Assembly: GCA_900540845.1 (NCBI GenBank)
Contig: UQHS01000024.1
Location: 1-9,304, forward strand
DNA length: 9,304 nt
Direction: 5' to 3'
From: an uncultured Collinsella sp.
GTDB lineage: Bacteria; Actinomycetota; Coriobacteriia; Coriobacteriales; Coriobacteriaceae
Positions 1 to 6,050 of this stretch are shown here, piece by piece (the first letter of the stretch is position 1; the number at the start of each line of letters is the position of its first letter). Below the pieces are notes generated by a model, which worked only from the letters and a program-made list of their open reading frames with translations, was not told the DNA's origin and did no database searches. Both the position numbers and the translations under genes were made by a program.

Positions 1-123
1 CGGGGCGGGAGCTGCGACAGGCGCCGGGGCGGCGTCGGCCGGGGTCGGGGCCGGGGCGCCGACCTCTTCCATCTCTACCAGGTACTGGGTCCCGTCGATC
101 GAGATCTTGAATTTACGCAGCAT
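1..123 (-). CDS. Biotin carboxyl carrier (gamma) subunit of a sodium-pump-type decarboxylase, N-terminal part
   Basis: Only the first 41 codons are in the window; the gene runs off the left edge. The protein begins MLRKFKISIDGTQYLVEMEE and then enters an Ala/Pro-rich linker. This is the usual start of the small biotin-carrier subunits of methylmalonyl-CoA, glutaconyl-CoA and oxaloacetate decarboxylases (MmdC/GcdC type): a short beta-rich segment, a flexible Ala-Pro hinge, then a biotinyl domain with an MKM motif. The biotinyl domain is outside the window, so the biotin lysine is not seen. In this family the carrier shuttles the carboxyl group from the carboxyltransferase to a membrane subunit that pumps Na+ during decarboxylation. 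The start is well placed, with a GAGGAGG ribosome site just upstream inside the preceding gene, and the two genes overlap by 11 nt, which suggests translational coupling. The exact substrate cannot be told from this piece. A pyruvate or acetyl-CoA carboxylase carrier is a less likely alternative. Confidence 0.8.
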   Translation of the reverse strand, partial: MLRKFKISIDGTQYLVEMEEVGAPAPTPADAAPAPVAAPAP

Positions 124-502
124 GGCTGCCCTCCTCTTTCATCTTGTAGATGTTCTTGACGGTGAATGAGCTCTCGGGGAGCGCGCCGGCGGCAAGTGCC
201 GTGGCGATAACCGAGACCGTGCGGTGCTCGGGGTTGGCAACGAGCACGCGGCGCACGCGAAGCTCGCTGGTGGGGTGGTCGCCCGCGGCGATGGCTGACG
301 CGATGACGCAAGCGGCCGTGTGCTCGTGCGGGTCGACGGGAAGATATGCGGGAAGCGGCTCCCATACATCCTCGAGAGGGGCGGGTGCCCCGGCGCTGGG
401 CTCGTGCGCGGCGCCCGAGGGGACGCTCGGCTTCGCGGTGACGGCTGCGCTTGCGCTGACGCCGTGACCGGTGTGCTTTTTAATCCAAGAACGTAGTCCC
501 AT
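113..502 (-). CDS. Small decarboxylase delta/epsilon-like subunit with an internal duplication
   Basis: A 129-residue protein directly upstream of, and overlapping, the biotin-carrier gene. The start at 502 has a strong site (GGGAAAGGAAAGG) about 3-8 nt upstream; the open frame continues further up, but nothing supports an earlier start. Residues 1-50 are basic, then Ala/Pro-rich and probably disordered. Residues 58-88 and 91-119 are two copies of one motif: VIASAIAAG..P.SELRVRRV and VIATALAAG.LPESSFTVKNI. The pattern (hydrophobic Ala-rich helix, short turn, beta strand with V/I and basic residues) resembles the C-terminal segment of OadG/MmdD-type subunits. In Veillonella the tiny epsilon subunit of methylmalonyl-CoA decarboxylase is known to resemble the delta C-terminus. 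I see no N-terminal membrane helix, which delta/OadG chains normally have. An assembly role in the same decarboxylase is inferred from motif and position; similarity is weak and a search is needed to settle the family. Confidence 0.65.
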   Translation of the reverse strand: MGLRSWIKKHTGHGVSASAAVTAKPSVPSGAAHEPSAGAPAPLEDVWEPLPAYLPVDPHEHTAACVIASAIAAGDHPTSELRVRRVLVANPEHRTVSVIATALAAGALPESSFTVKNIYKMKEEGSHAA

Positions 503-806
503 GGCCTTTCCTTTCCCGTGAGATGTGGACCAGACATGCCTCCGGTGCAAAACCTCACGAACGCCTATGCTAGCGAGATTTGTAGGAATTGTGGGGCTCG
601 AAAGGGGTATCTTCGGCGACTGGTAGGAATTGGGCGGGGAGATGGTTTTTCGTTTTATCACTGGGGTTATGTGCTATATGCTGAACGATTTTTTAAGGGC
701 GCGCATCGCCCGCTTCCCCAAGAGAGTGGGTACAACAGAACAACGAGTGTCGTGGCCGTTGAGTGCGCGGGAGGCCACGCCGGCGCAAGGTAATTTGGAG
801 GCGAGT
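503..806. other. Divergent intergenic region between decarboxylase genes and HD gene
   Basis: About 300 bp separate the minus-strand decarboxylase start from the plus-strand HD-gene start, so both units must be controlled from here. The 640-705 stretch is clearly richer in A/T than its surroundings and is the most likely promoter zone; a TATGCT at 677-682 with TTTATC 17 bp upstream is a weak plus-strand candidate. GTAGGAATTG occurs twice in direct orientation at 582-591 and 623-632, a 41-bp period of about four helical turns. The HD reading frame is open back to about 630, but there is no convincing ribosome site there. I see no RNA gene. Confidence 0.4.
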
Positions 807-1328
807 ATGCAGCGCGTAGACGCGATTAGACGAAGTCCGCTGTTTGCCGAGCATCTGGGGCGCATCGAGGCCGCGGAGGCAGAGCGCGCGTTTTGCGGGC
901 ACGGGTTGGCGCATCTGCTGGACGTCGCCCGCATCGCGTGGATCTGCGCCCTCGAGCGCGGTGACGGCATGCCGAAAGACGTGGTGTACGCCGCGGCCCT
1001 GCTGCACGATGTGGGGCGCTCCGCGCAATATGCCATAGGCGAGGATCACGATGTCGCGGGCGTGCGCATCGCATGCGACATCCTCGACGGCCTGCCGGCC
1101 GGCTTGCGCTTTGATGGCGCCGAACGCGCGGCGATCCTCGACGCCGTCGCAGGGCATAGGGGGGAGCTCGTCGAGGACGAGCGGGGCGCTGGTGGCGAGG
1201 ATTGCCACCGTGTGCTCGCGCGTCTCATCAAAGAGGCCGACGGCCGCTCGCGCGCCTGCTATGCCTGCCCGGCGCGGGAGGCCTGCTACTGGTCGGACGA
1301 GCGGAAGAACATGGCCATCGACATCTGA
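807..1328 (+). CDS. HD-domain metal-dependent phosphohydrolase with C-terminal Cys motif (folate-linked)
   Basis: The start at 807 follows GGAGG (797-801) at good spacing and gives 173 residues; the frame is open further upstream without a credible site. HD-superfamily ligands are visible: H36 in AHLLDVARIAW, H67-D68 in LLHDVGR, H81, H117, and a candidate final Asp D145. The extreme C-terminus carries C-x2-C-x5-C (C151, C154, C160) in ACYACPAREACYW followed by a DERKN motif. From memory, HD proteins with the same HxxxHLLDVARIA start and Cys/CYW ending are found inside clostridial folate operons near folE and folP. The next gene here is folB, 74 bp downstream on the same strand, which fits. 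The HD fold predicts phosphatase, pyrophosphatase or nucleotidase activity. A role in dephosphorylating a pterin intermediate such as dihydroneopterin triphosphate or monophosphate is inference only. The Cys triad may bind metal. Soluble and cytoplasmic. Confidence 0.8.
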   Translation: MQRVDAIRRSPLFAEHLGRIEAAEAERAFCGHGLAHLLDVARIAWICALERGDGMPKDVVYAAALLHDVGRSAQYAIGEDHDVAGVRIACDILDGLPAGLRFDGAERAAILDAVAGHRGELVEDERGAGGEDCHRVLARLIKEADGRSRACYACPAREACYWSDERKNMAIDI

Positions 1329-1348
1329 GCGAAACCGTATATATAAGT

Positions 1349-1371
1349 GCGCGCTGGCTTGCCAGCTGTGC
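1349..1371 (+). promoter_or_regulatory. Hairpin in the HD-folB intergenic gap
   Basis: GCTGG (1353-1357) pairs with CCAGC (1362-1366) around a 4-nt loop. GCGC (1349-1352) pairs with GTGC (1368-1371) past a single bulged T, giving a 9-bp stem. There is no T tract after it, so it is not a classical terminator. It lies 20-30 nt before the folB ribosome site, where it could affect message stability or folB translation. An A/T-rich TATATA run (1338-1343) just before it could be an internal -10, but no matching -35 is evident. Function is not shown by the sequence. Confidence 0.3.
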
Positions 1372-1402
1372 GGCGCGCGGACCAACGTGAATGGAGCACA
1401 TC

Positions 1403-1888
1403 ATGGATATGAAGCATCTGCCCGAGAACATCGTCGACGATCGCGGCGCGCTTGCATGCCGCGAGGCGGGGCTGCCCGCCACGCGCACGCAGCTCGCCCG
1501 TATCGAGCCCGACCAGCTGCGCTGCCTCGATAAGATCAGCATCGAGGGGCTCGAGGTGTTCGCCAACCATGGCGTGTTCCCCGAGGAGAACAAGCTCGGC
1601 CAGAAGTTCGTGGTGAGCATCACGCTGTATGTCGATACGCATCGGGCTGGCGAGACCGACGACCTCTCCGCCTCCATCCATTACGGTGAGGCCGCCCACG
1701 CCGTCGACTCCTTCATGCGCGCGCATACGTTCAAACTCATCGAGGCCGCCGCGGAGGGGGTCGCCGCTATGCTGCTCGATCGCTACCCGAGCGCTTACGG
1801 CGTGTGCGTCAAGCTCGAGAAACCCTGGGCCCCGGTGGGCCTGCCGCTGCGCTCCGTTTCGGTTGAGATCGAGCGCACACGGGGGTAG
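1403..1888 (+). CDS. folB: Dihydroneopterin aldolase (FolB) with an N-terminal extension
   Basis: FolB cleaves 7,8-dihydroneopterin to 6-hydroxymethyl-7,8-dihydropterin and glycolaldehyde in folate synthesis. The domain runs from about residue 42 (LDKISIEGLEVFANHGVF) to the end, with the family signatures FPEENKLGQKF, DDLSASIHYGEAAHAV and LEKPWAPVGLPLRSVSVEIER. Expected active-site residues are present: the Glu after GVFP (E61/E62), Tyr94 in HYGE, and Lys140 in EKPWAP. Family members are about 120 residues; this one is 161. The first 40 or so residues (MDMKHLPENIVDDRGALACR onward) match nothing I recognise and resemble neither FolK nor FolP. I chose the ATG at 1403 because GGAG at 1393-1396 sits 6 nt before it; an in-frame ATG at 1391 overlaps that site, and one at 1409 is also possible. 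It follows the HD gene on the same strand and is probably co-transcribed. It acts as a cytoplasmic multimer (tetramer or octamer in relatives). Confidence 0.92.
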   Translation: MDMKHLPENIVDDRGALACREAGLPATRTQLARIEPDQLRCLDKISIEGLEVFANHGVFPEENKLGQKFVVSITLYVDTHRAGETDDLSASIHYGEAAHAVDSFMRAHTFKLIEAAAEGVAAMLLDRYPSAYGVCVKLEKPWAPVGLPLRSVSVEIERTRG

Positions 1889-1947
1889 GCACCTGCGGCT
1901 TGGCGTCCCATGTCCTGCTTGGCGGGTTTACGCGAGGGTCTGGAAAG

Positions 1948-2065
1948 ATGTGTGGGGTTTAGACGGGAACCCCAAGTACGGTCGTTCTAGAAGACGGCAT
2001 TTCCGCAGGATTTGATTGTCATTGCGGCGGTTATACTCAAGGCGTTTTCTCTAAACCCCACACAT
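1948..2065. repeat. Perfect 16-nt inverted repeat flanking the CPBP gene promoter region
   Basis: ATGTGTGGGGTTTAGA at 1948-1963 recurs as its exact reverse complement at 2050-2065, 86 bp apart. The left copy also forms a small local stem with AACCCC at 1968-1973. Between the copies lie a TTCTAGAA palindrome (1985-1992) and a TATACT hexamer (2032-2037) that is a plausible -10 for the CPBP gene. The right copy would then lie in the early 5' untranslated region. It could be a two-site operator or the ends of a small element. Confidence 0.6.
2032..2037 (+). promoter_or_regulatory. Possible -10 element for the CPBP gene
   Basis: TATACT at 2032-2037 is a good -10 match 58 bp before the CPBP start. 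The nearest -35-like hexamers, TTGATT (2012-2017) and TTGTCA (2016-2021), are too close (14 and 10 bp), so the call is weak; an activator-dependent promoter is possible. Confidence 0.3.
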
Positions 2066-2094
2066 GTTGCACGAAGCGCTACAAGGAGGTTTTC

Positions 2095-3300
2095 ATGTTT
2101 CCTGATCAAGGCGATTCGAATGGCTCGCGTGTCCCGCTCGCCCCTGGGAACTCGGGTGTGCCCACGCCCCCTGCGGGGTATGAGCGGGCGGCGCCCGTTT
2201 CCGCAGTGGTCGAGCCGTCGTCAATCGAGGACGGAATGCCCGATGTTGAGCAGTGCTCCGAAATGACGCGAGACGAGGCGTCCACGTTCAACGAGGGTCG
2301 AGACACATTGCCGACTCAGGTGCCCGTGCATGATTCTCGTGCGCGGCGTTTCGTCAAATGGACGTTGGCCATGGCCTGCGTGTTCGTGCTGTATCTCGCT
2401 TTGCAGCTGGTGATCGCCGCGATCGGGGGAACGGTGATCGTGTCCGCGGGGATGCTCCTCTCCGGGGACCTCGAGATGGCCTTCGACGATACGTTTGTCG
2501 ACAACGGCCTCAACCTTGTTCTAGTCGCATCGCAGCTTATCGCCGTCGCGGTGTTCTTGCCCTGGTGGCGCCACATGCGGCCCGGTTCATTTGGGAAGCG
2601 TAGGGCGGCGGTTGCCCCGAAGGGCGCCTCAATCGCAAAGACGGCCGTGGCGCTTTTGGCCGTCGGCATCGCCTCGCAGTTTGTCGTGAGTGGCATCCTT
2701 AGCTTGGTCGAGCTGGCGTTTCCCGAGATGATGGCTGAGTACGCAGAGCTCATGGAGGACACGAGCACGGGGGTCTTCGCGCTCGTCACGCTGCTCTCGA
2801 CGGTTGTGCTCGCGCCGGTCAACGAGGAGATCGTATGCCGCGGCGTCATGCTCGAATACGCGATGCGCGCGGTCGCCCCCAGTTGGAATTCCCGTGACCG
2901 CGCCCGCGAGGTCGCTGTGTCCGCGCGGGCGTTCTGGATCGCCAACATGATGCAAGCTCTTGCCTTCGGCGTGCTGCACATGAATATCGTCCAGGGGAGT
3001 TACGCCTTCGCGCTTGGGGTTTTGCAGGGATGGGTCTTTTGGCGCACCGGGAAGCTTGGGTATGCCATGTTGCTGCATTTCGCCCTGAACGCCTCGTCCT
3101 ACCTGGTTGAACCTCTGGCGCCCACGCTCAACGCCCTGCCCCCGCTCGCCGTGTTCGTCTTTTTTGCCGCGATGCTCGTGGCGGGGATCGTGGTGTTCGA
3201 GCGCACCTGGCATGTCTCGGATGCCCTGGATGAGGTGCCCGCTCTGCAGGATCCCGCTGAGCCCCTGCGCCTCGGAGACGAGGCGCCTCGCTCGCTATAA
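2095..3300 (+). CDS. CPBP-family intramembrane metalloprotease (CAAX/Abi type)
   Basis: A 401-residue polytopic membrane protein. The start at 2095 has an excellent AAGGAGGT site at 2083-2090. Residues 1-82 are polar, Pro/Ser/Asp/Glu-rich and probably a disordered cytoplasmic tail. Membrane segments lie roughly at 87-118, 138-156, 181-205, 226-243, 281-297, 303-316, 322-338 and 348-367. The three PF02517 motifs are all present: EEIVCR (E244, E245, R249), FGVLH (F291, H295) and HFALN (H328, N332), so the glutamyl/metal active site looks intact. Members include eukaryotic Rce1 CAAX proteases, bacteriocin-processing or immunity proteins, and abortive-infection proteins; the substrate here is unknown. 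No bacteriocin, peptide precursor or prenylation gene is visible nearby, so I do not assign a substrate. It is flanked by an inverted-repeat leader upstream and a small membrane ORF downstream. The long N-terminal tail is larger than usual for the family. Confidence 0.88.
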   Translation: MFPDQGDSNGSRVPLAPGNSGVPTPPAGYERAAPVSAVVEPSSIEDGMPDVEQCSEMTRDEASTFNEGRDTLPTQVPVHDSRARRFVKWTLAMACVFVLYLALQLVIAAIGGTVIVSAGMLLSGDLEMAFDDTFVDNGLNLVLVASQLIAVAVFLPWWRHMRPGSFGKRRAAVAPKGASIAKTAVALLAVGIASQFVVSGILSLVELAFPEMMAEYAELMEDTSTGVFALVTLLSTVVLAPVNEEIVCRGVMLEYAMRAVAPSWNSRDRAREVAVSARAFWIANMMQALAFGVLHMNIVQGSYAFALGVLQGWVFWRTGKLGYAMLLHFALNASSYLVEPLAPTLNALPPLAVFVFFAAMLVAGIVVFERTWHVSDALDEVPALQDPAEPLRLGDEAPRSL

Positions 3301-3307
3301 GAGGAGT

Positions 3308-3343
3308 GCGAGCGGCTCATTCACAGGCATGCGTGATGCTCGC
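3308..3343 (+). terminator. Weak hairpin after the CPBP gene
   Basis: GCGAGC (3308-3313) pairs with GCTCGC (3338-3343), and inside it TCAC (3321-3324) pairs with GTGA (3333-3336). It begins 7 bp after the stop codon. The stem is GC-rich but no clear T run follows, so it may terminate weakly or only stabilise the 3' end. Confidence 0.35.
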
Positions 3344-3386
3344 TTGGCATTGACTCAGTAGACTGCTCTGACGAAAGAAGAGTGCA

Positions 3387-3548
3387 ATGACGAACTTAGC
3401 CCCCGAACTGACGGTTGTGTTGCCGGTGATAATCTTTCAATTCATCATTCCGCTCGTGCTGGTGTGCATTGCCGCGTACTTCGGCGCGCGCAAAGGTGCC
3501 GAGCGTGCGCTGCGCGACAGGCGCGGGGACGACGAGTCGAACGCTTAA
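3387..3548 (+). CDS. Small single-span membrane protein, 53 residues
   Basis: The frame reads MTNLAPELTVVLPVIIFQFI, then a continuous hydrophobic run to about residue 31 (IPLVLVCIAAYF). A strongly basic stretch follows (GARKGAERALRDRRG) with an acidic end (DDESNA). This gives one clear transmembrane helix (about residues 9-31) with a positively charged tail, so the C-terminus is predicted to be cytoplasmic. A modest purine-rich ribosome site (GAAAGAAGAG) lies 4-13 nt before the ATG. Codon use looks like the neighbouring genes, and the frame is cleanly bounded by the 3308-3343 hairpin and the strong hairpin at 3578-3615. I recognise no family. It sits 86 bp after the CPBP protease gene on the same strand and could be co-transcribed. 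Whether it is translated is not proven, but composition and topology favour a real gene. Confidence 0.6.
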   Translation: MTNLAPELTVVLPVIIFQFIIPLVLVCIAAYFGARKGAERALRDRRGDDESNA

Positions 3549-3577
3549 TCGCATGGACGTATAGGTCGAGCCGAAAT

Positions 3578-3615
3578 TCGGGCGTCGCTGCGAGATGCTT
3601 CGCGGCGACGCCCGA
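3578..3615. terminator. Long hairpin between convergent genes, likely bidirectional terminator
   Basis: TCGGGCGTCGC (3578-3588) is perfectly complementary to GCGACGCCCGA (3605-3615). After one T-G pair the stem continues with GCGA (3590-3593) and TCGC (3600-3603) around a GATGCT loop, giving a 16-bp stem. It lies 30 bp after the small membrane ORF and 19 bp after the ygiQ stop, between genes that face each other. There is no long T tract on either side, so termination by stem strength or simple 3'-end protection is inferred. Confidence 0.6.
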
Positions 3616-3633
3616 TGTCGTTGCGGGCGCGAA

Positions 3634-5766
3634 TCAGTGCCGGTTCGCCCCCTGACGCCCCTGGGCGGCGCGGTTGCGGGCGTGGGCATTGGCGGCTTTG
3701 TTGAGCGCGTCCCCGCGACCCGTTTTACCCGGTCTTCCAGCCTTGCGCGGAGCGCCGCCCCTTGTTTTGCCGCCGCCCTTTCCATCGCTCGCACCCGGCT
3801 TGGGCGGAACGGGGCGGATCAGGCATTTTGCTCCGTAGCCGATGAGGTCCTCGCGCCCAGCCTTCCGCAGCGCCTCTTTCACCAGTTTGTAGTTCTCCGG
3901 CTTGCGGTACTGAATGAGAGCGCGCTGCATGGCCTTCTCGCGCGGGTCGCGCGGGATGTAGACCGGCTCCATGGTGCGCGGGTCCACGCCGGTGTAGAAC
4001 ATGCAGGTAGACATGGTCGAAGGGGTGGGGTAGAAGTCCTGCACCTGCTCGGGCATGTAGCCCATGTCGCGCACGGCCTCCGCCAGCTCCACGGCCTCCT
4101 TCATGGTCGACCCCGGATGGCTCGAGATAAGGTAGGGCACCACGTACTGCTTGAGGCCGTACTCGGCCGACAACCGCTCGAAGCGCTCGACAAACGCGTC
4201 GTAGACCTCGCGGCGCGGCTTGCCCATCACGGAGAGCACCGCGTCGCTCACGTGCTCGGGCGCCAGGCGCAGCTGGCCGCTCACATGGTGCTGCAGCAGC
4301 TCCACGAGGAATTTGTCGCTCGCATCGGCCATGGTGTAGTCGAAACGGATGCCGCTGCGCACGAAGACCTTCTTCACGCCGGGAATCTGGCGCAGGTCGC
4401 GCAACAGCTCGGCATAAGCGTCCTCGTTCGTGTCCATGTTGCGGCAGACGCTCGGCCACAGACAGCGGCGGTTTTTGCACACGCCGTGCGTGAGCTGCTT
4501 TTTGCACGCGGGTTTGAAGAAGTTCGCCGTGGGGCCGCCCACGTCGTTGATGTAGCCCTTGAACTCGGGGTCGCGCGTGAGCGCTTCGGCCTCGCGGATG
4601 ATGCTCTCGCGGCTGCGGACCTGCACCATGCGCCCCTGGTGGAAGGTGAGCGCGCAAAACGAGCACTCGCCAAAGCACCCGCGGTTGCTGGAGATGGAGA
4701 AGCGGATCTCGTCGAAGGCGGGGATGCCGCCCGCGGCGTCGTAGTCGGGGTGCCAGTGACGCGCGTAGGGCAGTTCAGCGACCTCGTCCATCTCGCGCGC
4801 GGTGAGGGGCGCGGCCGGCGGGTTTTGCACCACGTAGACGCCGTGCGGATAGGGCTCGACCAGGCGACGTCCCGTGATGGGGTCCATGTTTTGCTGCTGC
4901 ACGTTGAAGGAGCGCGCGTAGGTGAGGCGGTCGTGCTCGAGATCGTCCCAGGAGGGCAGGAGGTCGTAGTCAAAGACGTTTTCCAGCGCATGCGGCCCGC
5001 TCGTGCGGTAGACCGAGCCGTTGACGAAGGTGATCTGCTCCACGGGCAGGCCGCCGTCGAGCGCATCGGCAACTTCGATGATGGAGTGCTCGCCCATGCC
5101 GTAGAGCAGGATGTCGGCGCCCGAATCGAGCAGGACGGAGCGCTTGAGCTTGTCTTGCCAGTAGTCGTAGTGGGCGAGGCGGCGCAGGCTCGCCTCGATG
5201 CCGCCGATGATGATGGGCTTGTCCTTGAAGGTGCGGCGGATGAGGTTGCCGTACACGGTGACGGCACGGTTGGGGCGCGCGCCTGCCCGGCCGCCGGGGG
5301 TGTAGGCGTCCTCGTGGCGCGGCTTTTTGTTCACGGTGTAGTGGTTCACCATCGAGTCCATGTTGCCCGCGGAGACGAGGAAGCCCAGGCGCGGCTCGCC
5401 GAGCGCGGCGATGCTCATCGGGTCCGTCCAGTCGGGCTGGCAGATGATGCCAACGCGGTAGCCCGCATGTTCGAGCACGCGGGAGATGATCGCCATGCCA
5501 AAGCTCGGGTGGTCGACGTAGGCGTCGCCGCAGACGTAGACGAAGTCGCACTGGTCCCAGCCACGAGCTTCCATGTCGGCGCGGCTAACGGGGAGGAAGG
5601 CCTTGCGCGATGGGCGGCCCTTGGTGCCCGGGCAGCGTGCGGGTGCTGTGCCCGCAGCTCGTTTGGGCGCTTGCTGGGCGAACGGCTTTGCCGACGGTTT
5701 GGATGACGGTTTGGCCAGCGTTTTGCCGGGTGCGGGGTTATGGCCTTTGGCGTGGTGCTTGGGCAT
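3634..5766 (-). CDS. ygiQ: YgiQ-family radical SAM protein
   Basis: About 710 residues from the chosen start. After a Lys/Pro/Ala-rich N-terminal tail, the YgiQ N-terminal domain begins at FLPVSRADMEARGWDQCDFV and continues through CGDAYVDHPSFGMAIISRVL. The radical SAM core has the classic CxxxCxxC as GCFGECSFC (C364, C368, C371) for the 4Fe-4S cluster that splits S-adenosylmethionine. A second Cys group follows at C421, C430, C435 and C441, also typical of YgiQ and possibly an auxiliary cluster. The DUF3362-like C-terminal part (YPTPSTMSTCMFYTGVDPRT, then an IQYRKPENY segment) is complete, and about 50 Gly/Lys/Arg-rich residues follow. The cellular reaction is not established for the family. 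The start is uncertain: ATG at 5766 has only a weak GAAAGCGAG site, and an in-frame ATG at 5811 would add 15 residues. The long antisense open frame over this gene is a GC-composition shadow. Confidence 0.93.
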   Translation of the reverse strand: MPKHHAKGHNPAPGKTLAKPSSKPSAKPFAQQAPKRAAGTAPARCPGTKGRPSRKAFLPVSRADMEARGWDQCDFVYVCGDAYVDHPSFGMAIISRVLEHAGYRVGIICQPDWTDPMSIAALGEPRLGFLVSAGNMDSMVNHYTVNKKPRHEDAYTPGGRAGARPNRAVTVYGNLIRRTFKDKPIIIGGIEASLRRLAHYDYWQDKLKRSVLLDSGADILLYGMGEHSIIEVADALDGGLPVEQITFVNGSVYRTSGPHALENVFDYDLLPSWDDLEHDRLTYARSFNVQQQNMDPITGRRLVEPYPHGVYVVQNPPAAPLTAREMDEVAELPYARHWHPDYDAAGGIPAFDEIRFSISSNRGCFGECSFCALTFHQGRMVQVRSRESIIREAEALTRDPEFKGYINDVGGPTANFFKPACKKQLTHGVCKNRRCLWPSVCRNMDTNEDAYAELLRDLRQIPGVKKVFVRSGIRFDYTMADASDKFLVELLQHHVSGQLRLAPEHVSDAVLSVMGKPRREVYDAFVERFERLSAEYGLKQYVVPYLISSHPGSTMKEAVELAEAVRDMGYMPEQVQDFYPTPSTMSTCMFYTGVDPRTMEPVYIPRDPREKAMQRALIQYRKPENYKLVKEALRKAGREDLIGYGAKCLIRPVPPKPGASDGKGGGKTRGGAPRKAGRPGKTGRGDALNKAANAHARNRAAQGRQGANRH

Positions 5767-6050
5767 GCTGCTCGCTTTCGTCGATGTCGATTGCGTCAAA
5801 GCATACGTCATTCTGCGCTTCGCTTTTGAGTCTAAAGGTGGCCTTCGCCTGAGAAACATCTGGTTCGAGGCATCGAAAGGGGTCGTCGTGCGGATGCTGC
5901 TCACGATGCGCATTCGATATTCCGGAGCTGGCCGCAGGCGTGCGAAGTCGCCGCGCGGGCGATGCGCGCGGCGGCCGGGCGATGTGTACGGCCGGGCAGT
6001 GCATGCGGCGGGCGGCCGATGCCTCGCGATTTGCGATGCCCCGGGGTTTG
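5767..6050. other. Gap between HAD gene and ygiQ
   Basis: The 284-bp minus-strand leader of ygiQ. Near 5951-5973 GCCGCGC and GCGCGGC flank a 9-nt loop, a strong stem without a T run that could end or attenuate transcription from the HAD gene. The rest, 5960-6040, is a run of GCGGCCGGGCGATG-like variants, low in complexity. No clear promoter or gene is seen, so ygiQ may be read from upstream or from a promoter I cannot recognise. Confidence 0.35.

Noticed and set aside
630..806. Upstream extension of the HD protein by 59 residues
   Set aside because: The frame is open, but the extension has no family similarity, the early starts lack a proper site, and the ATG at 807 has GGAGG at good spacing.
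693..1385. 230-codon minus-strand frame over the HD gene
   Set aside because: Antisense to a gene with intact HD motifs; biased composition and no ribosome site.
2095..3300. Phage-defence (abortive infection) role for the CPBP protein
   Set aside because: The Abi name applies to some PF02517 members only. No toxin, defence partner or mobile gene is nearby, so membership alone does not support it.
3595..5706. 703-codon plus-strand open frame opposite ygiQ
   Set aside because: It lies wholly antisense to a gene with clear radical SAM motifs. Its translation is rich in Ala, Val, His and Arg with no recognisable domain, the usual shadow in high-GC DNA.
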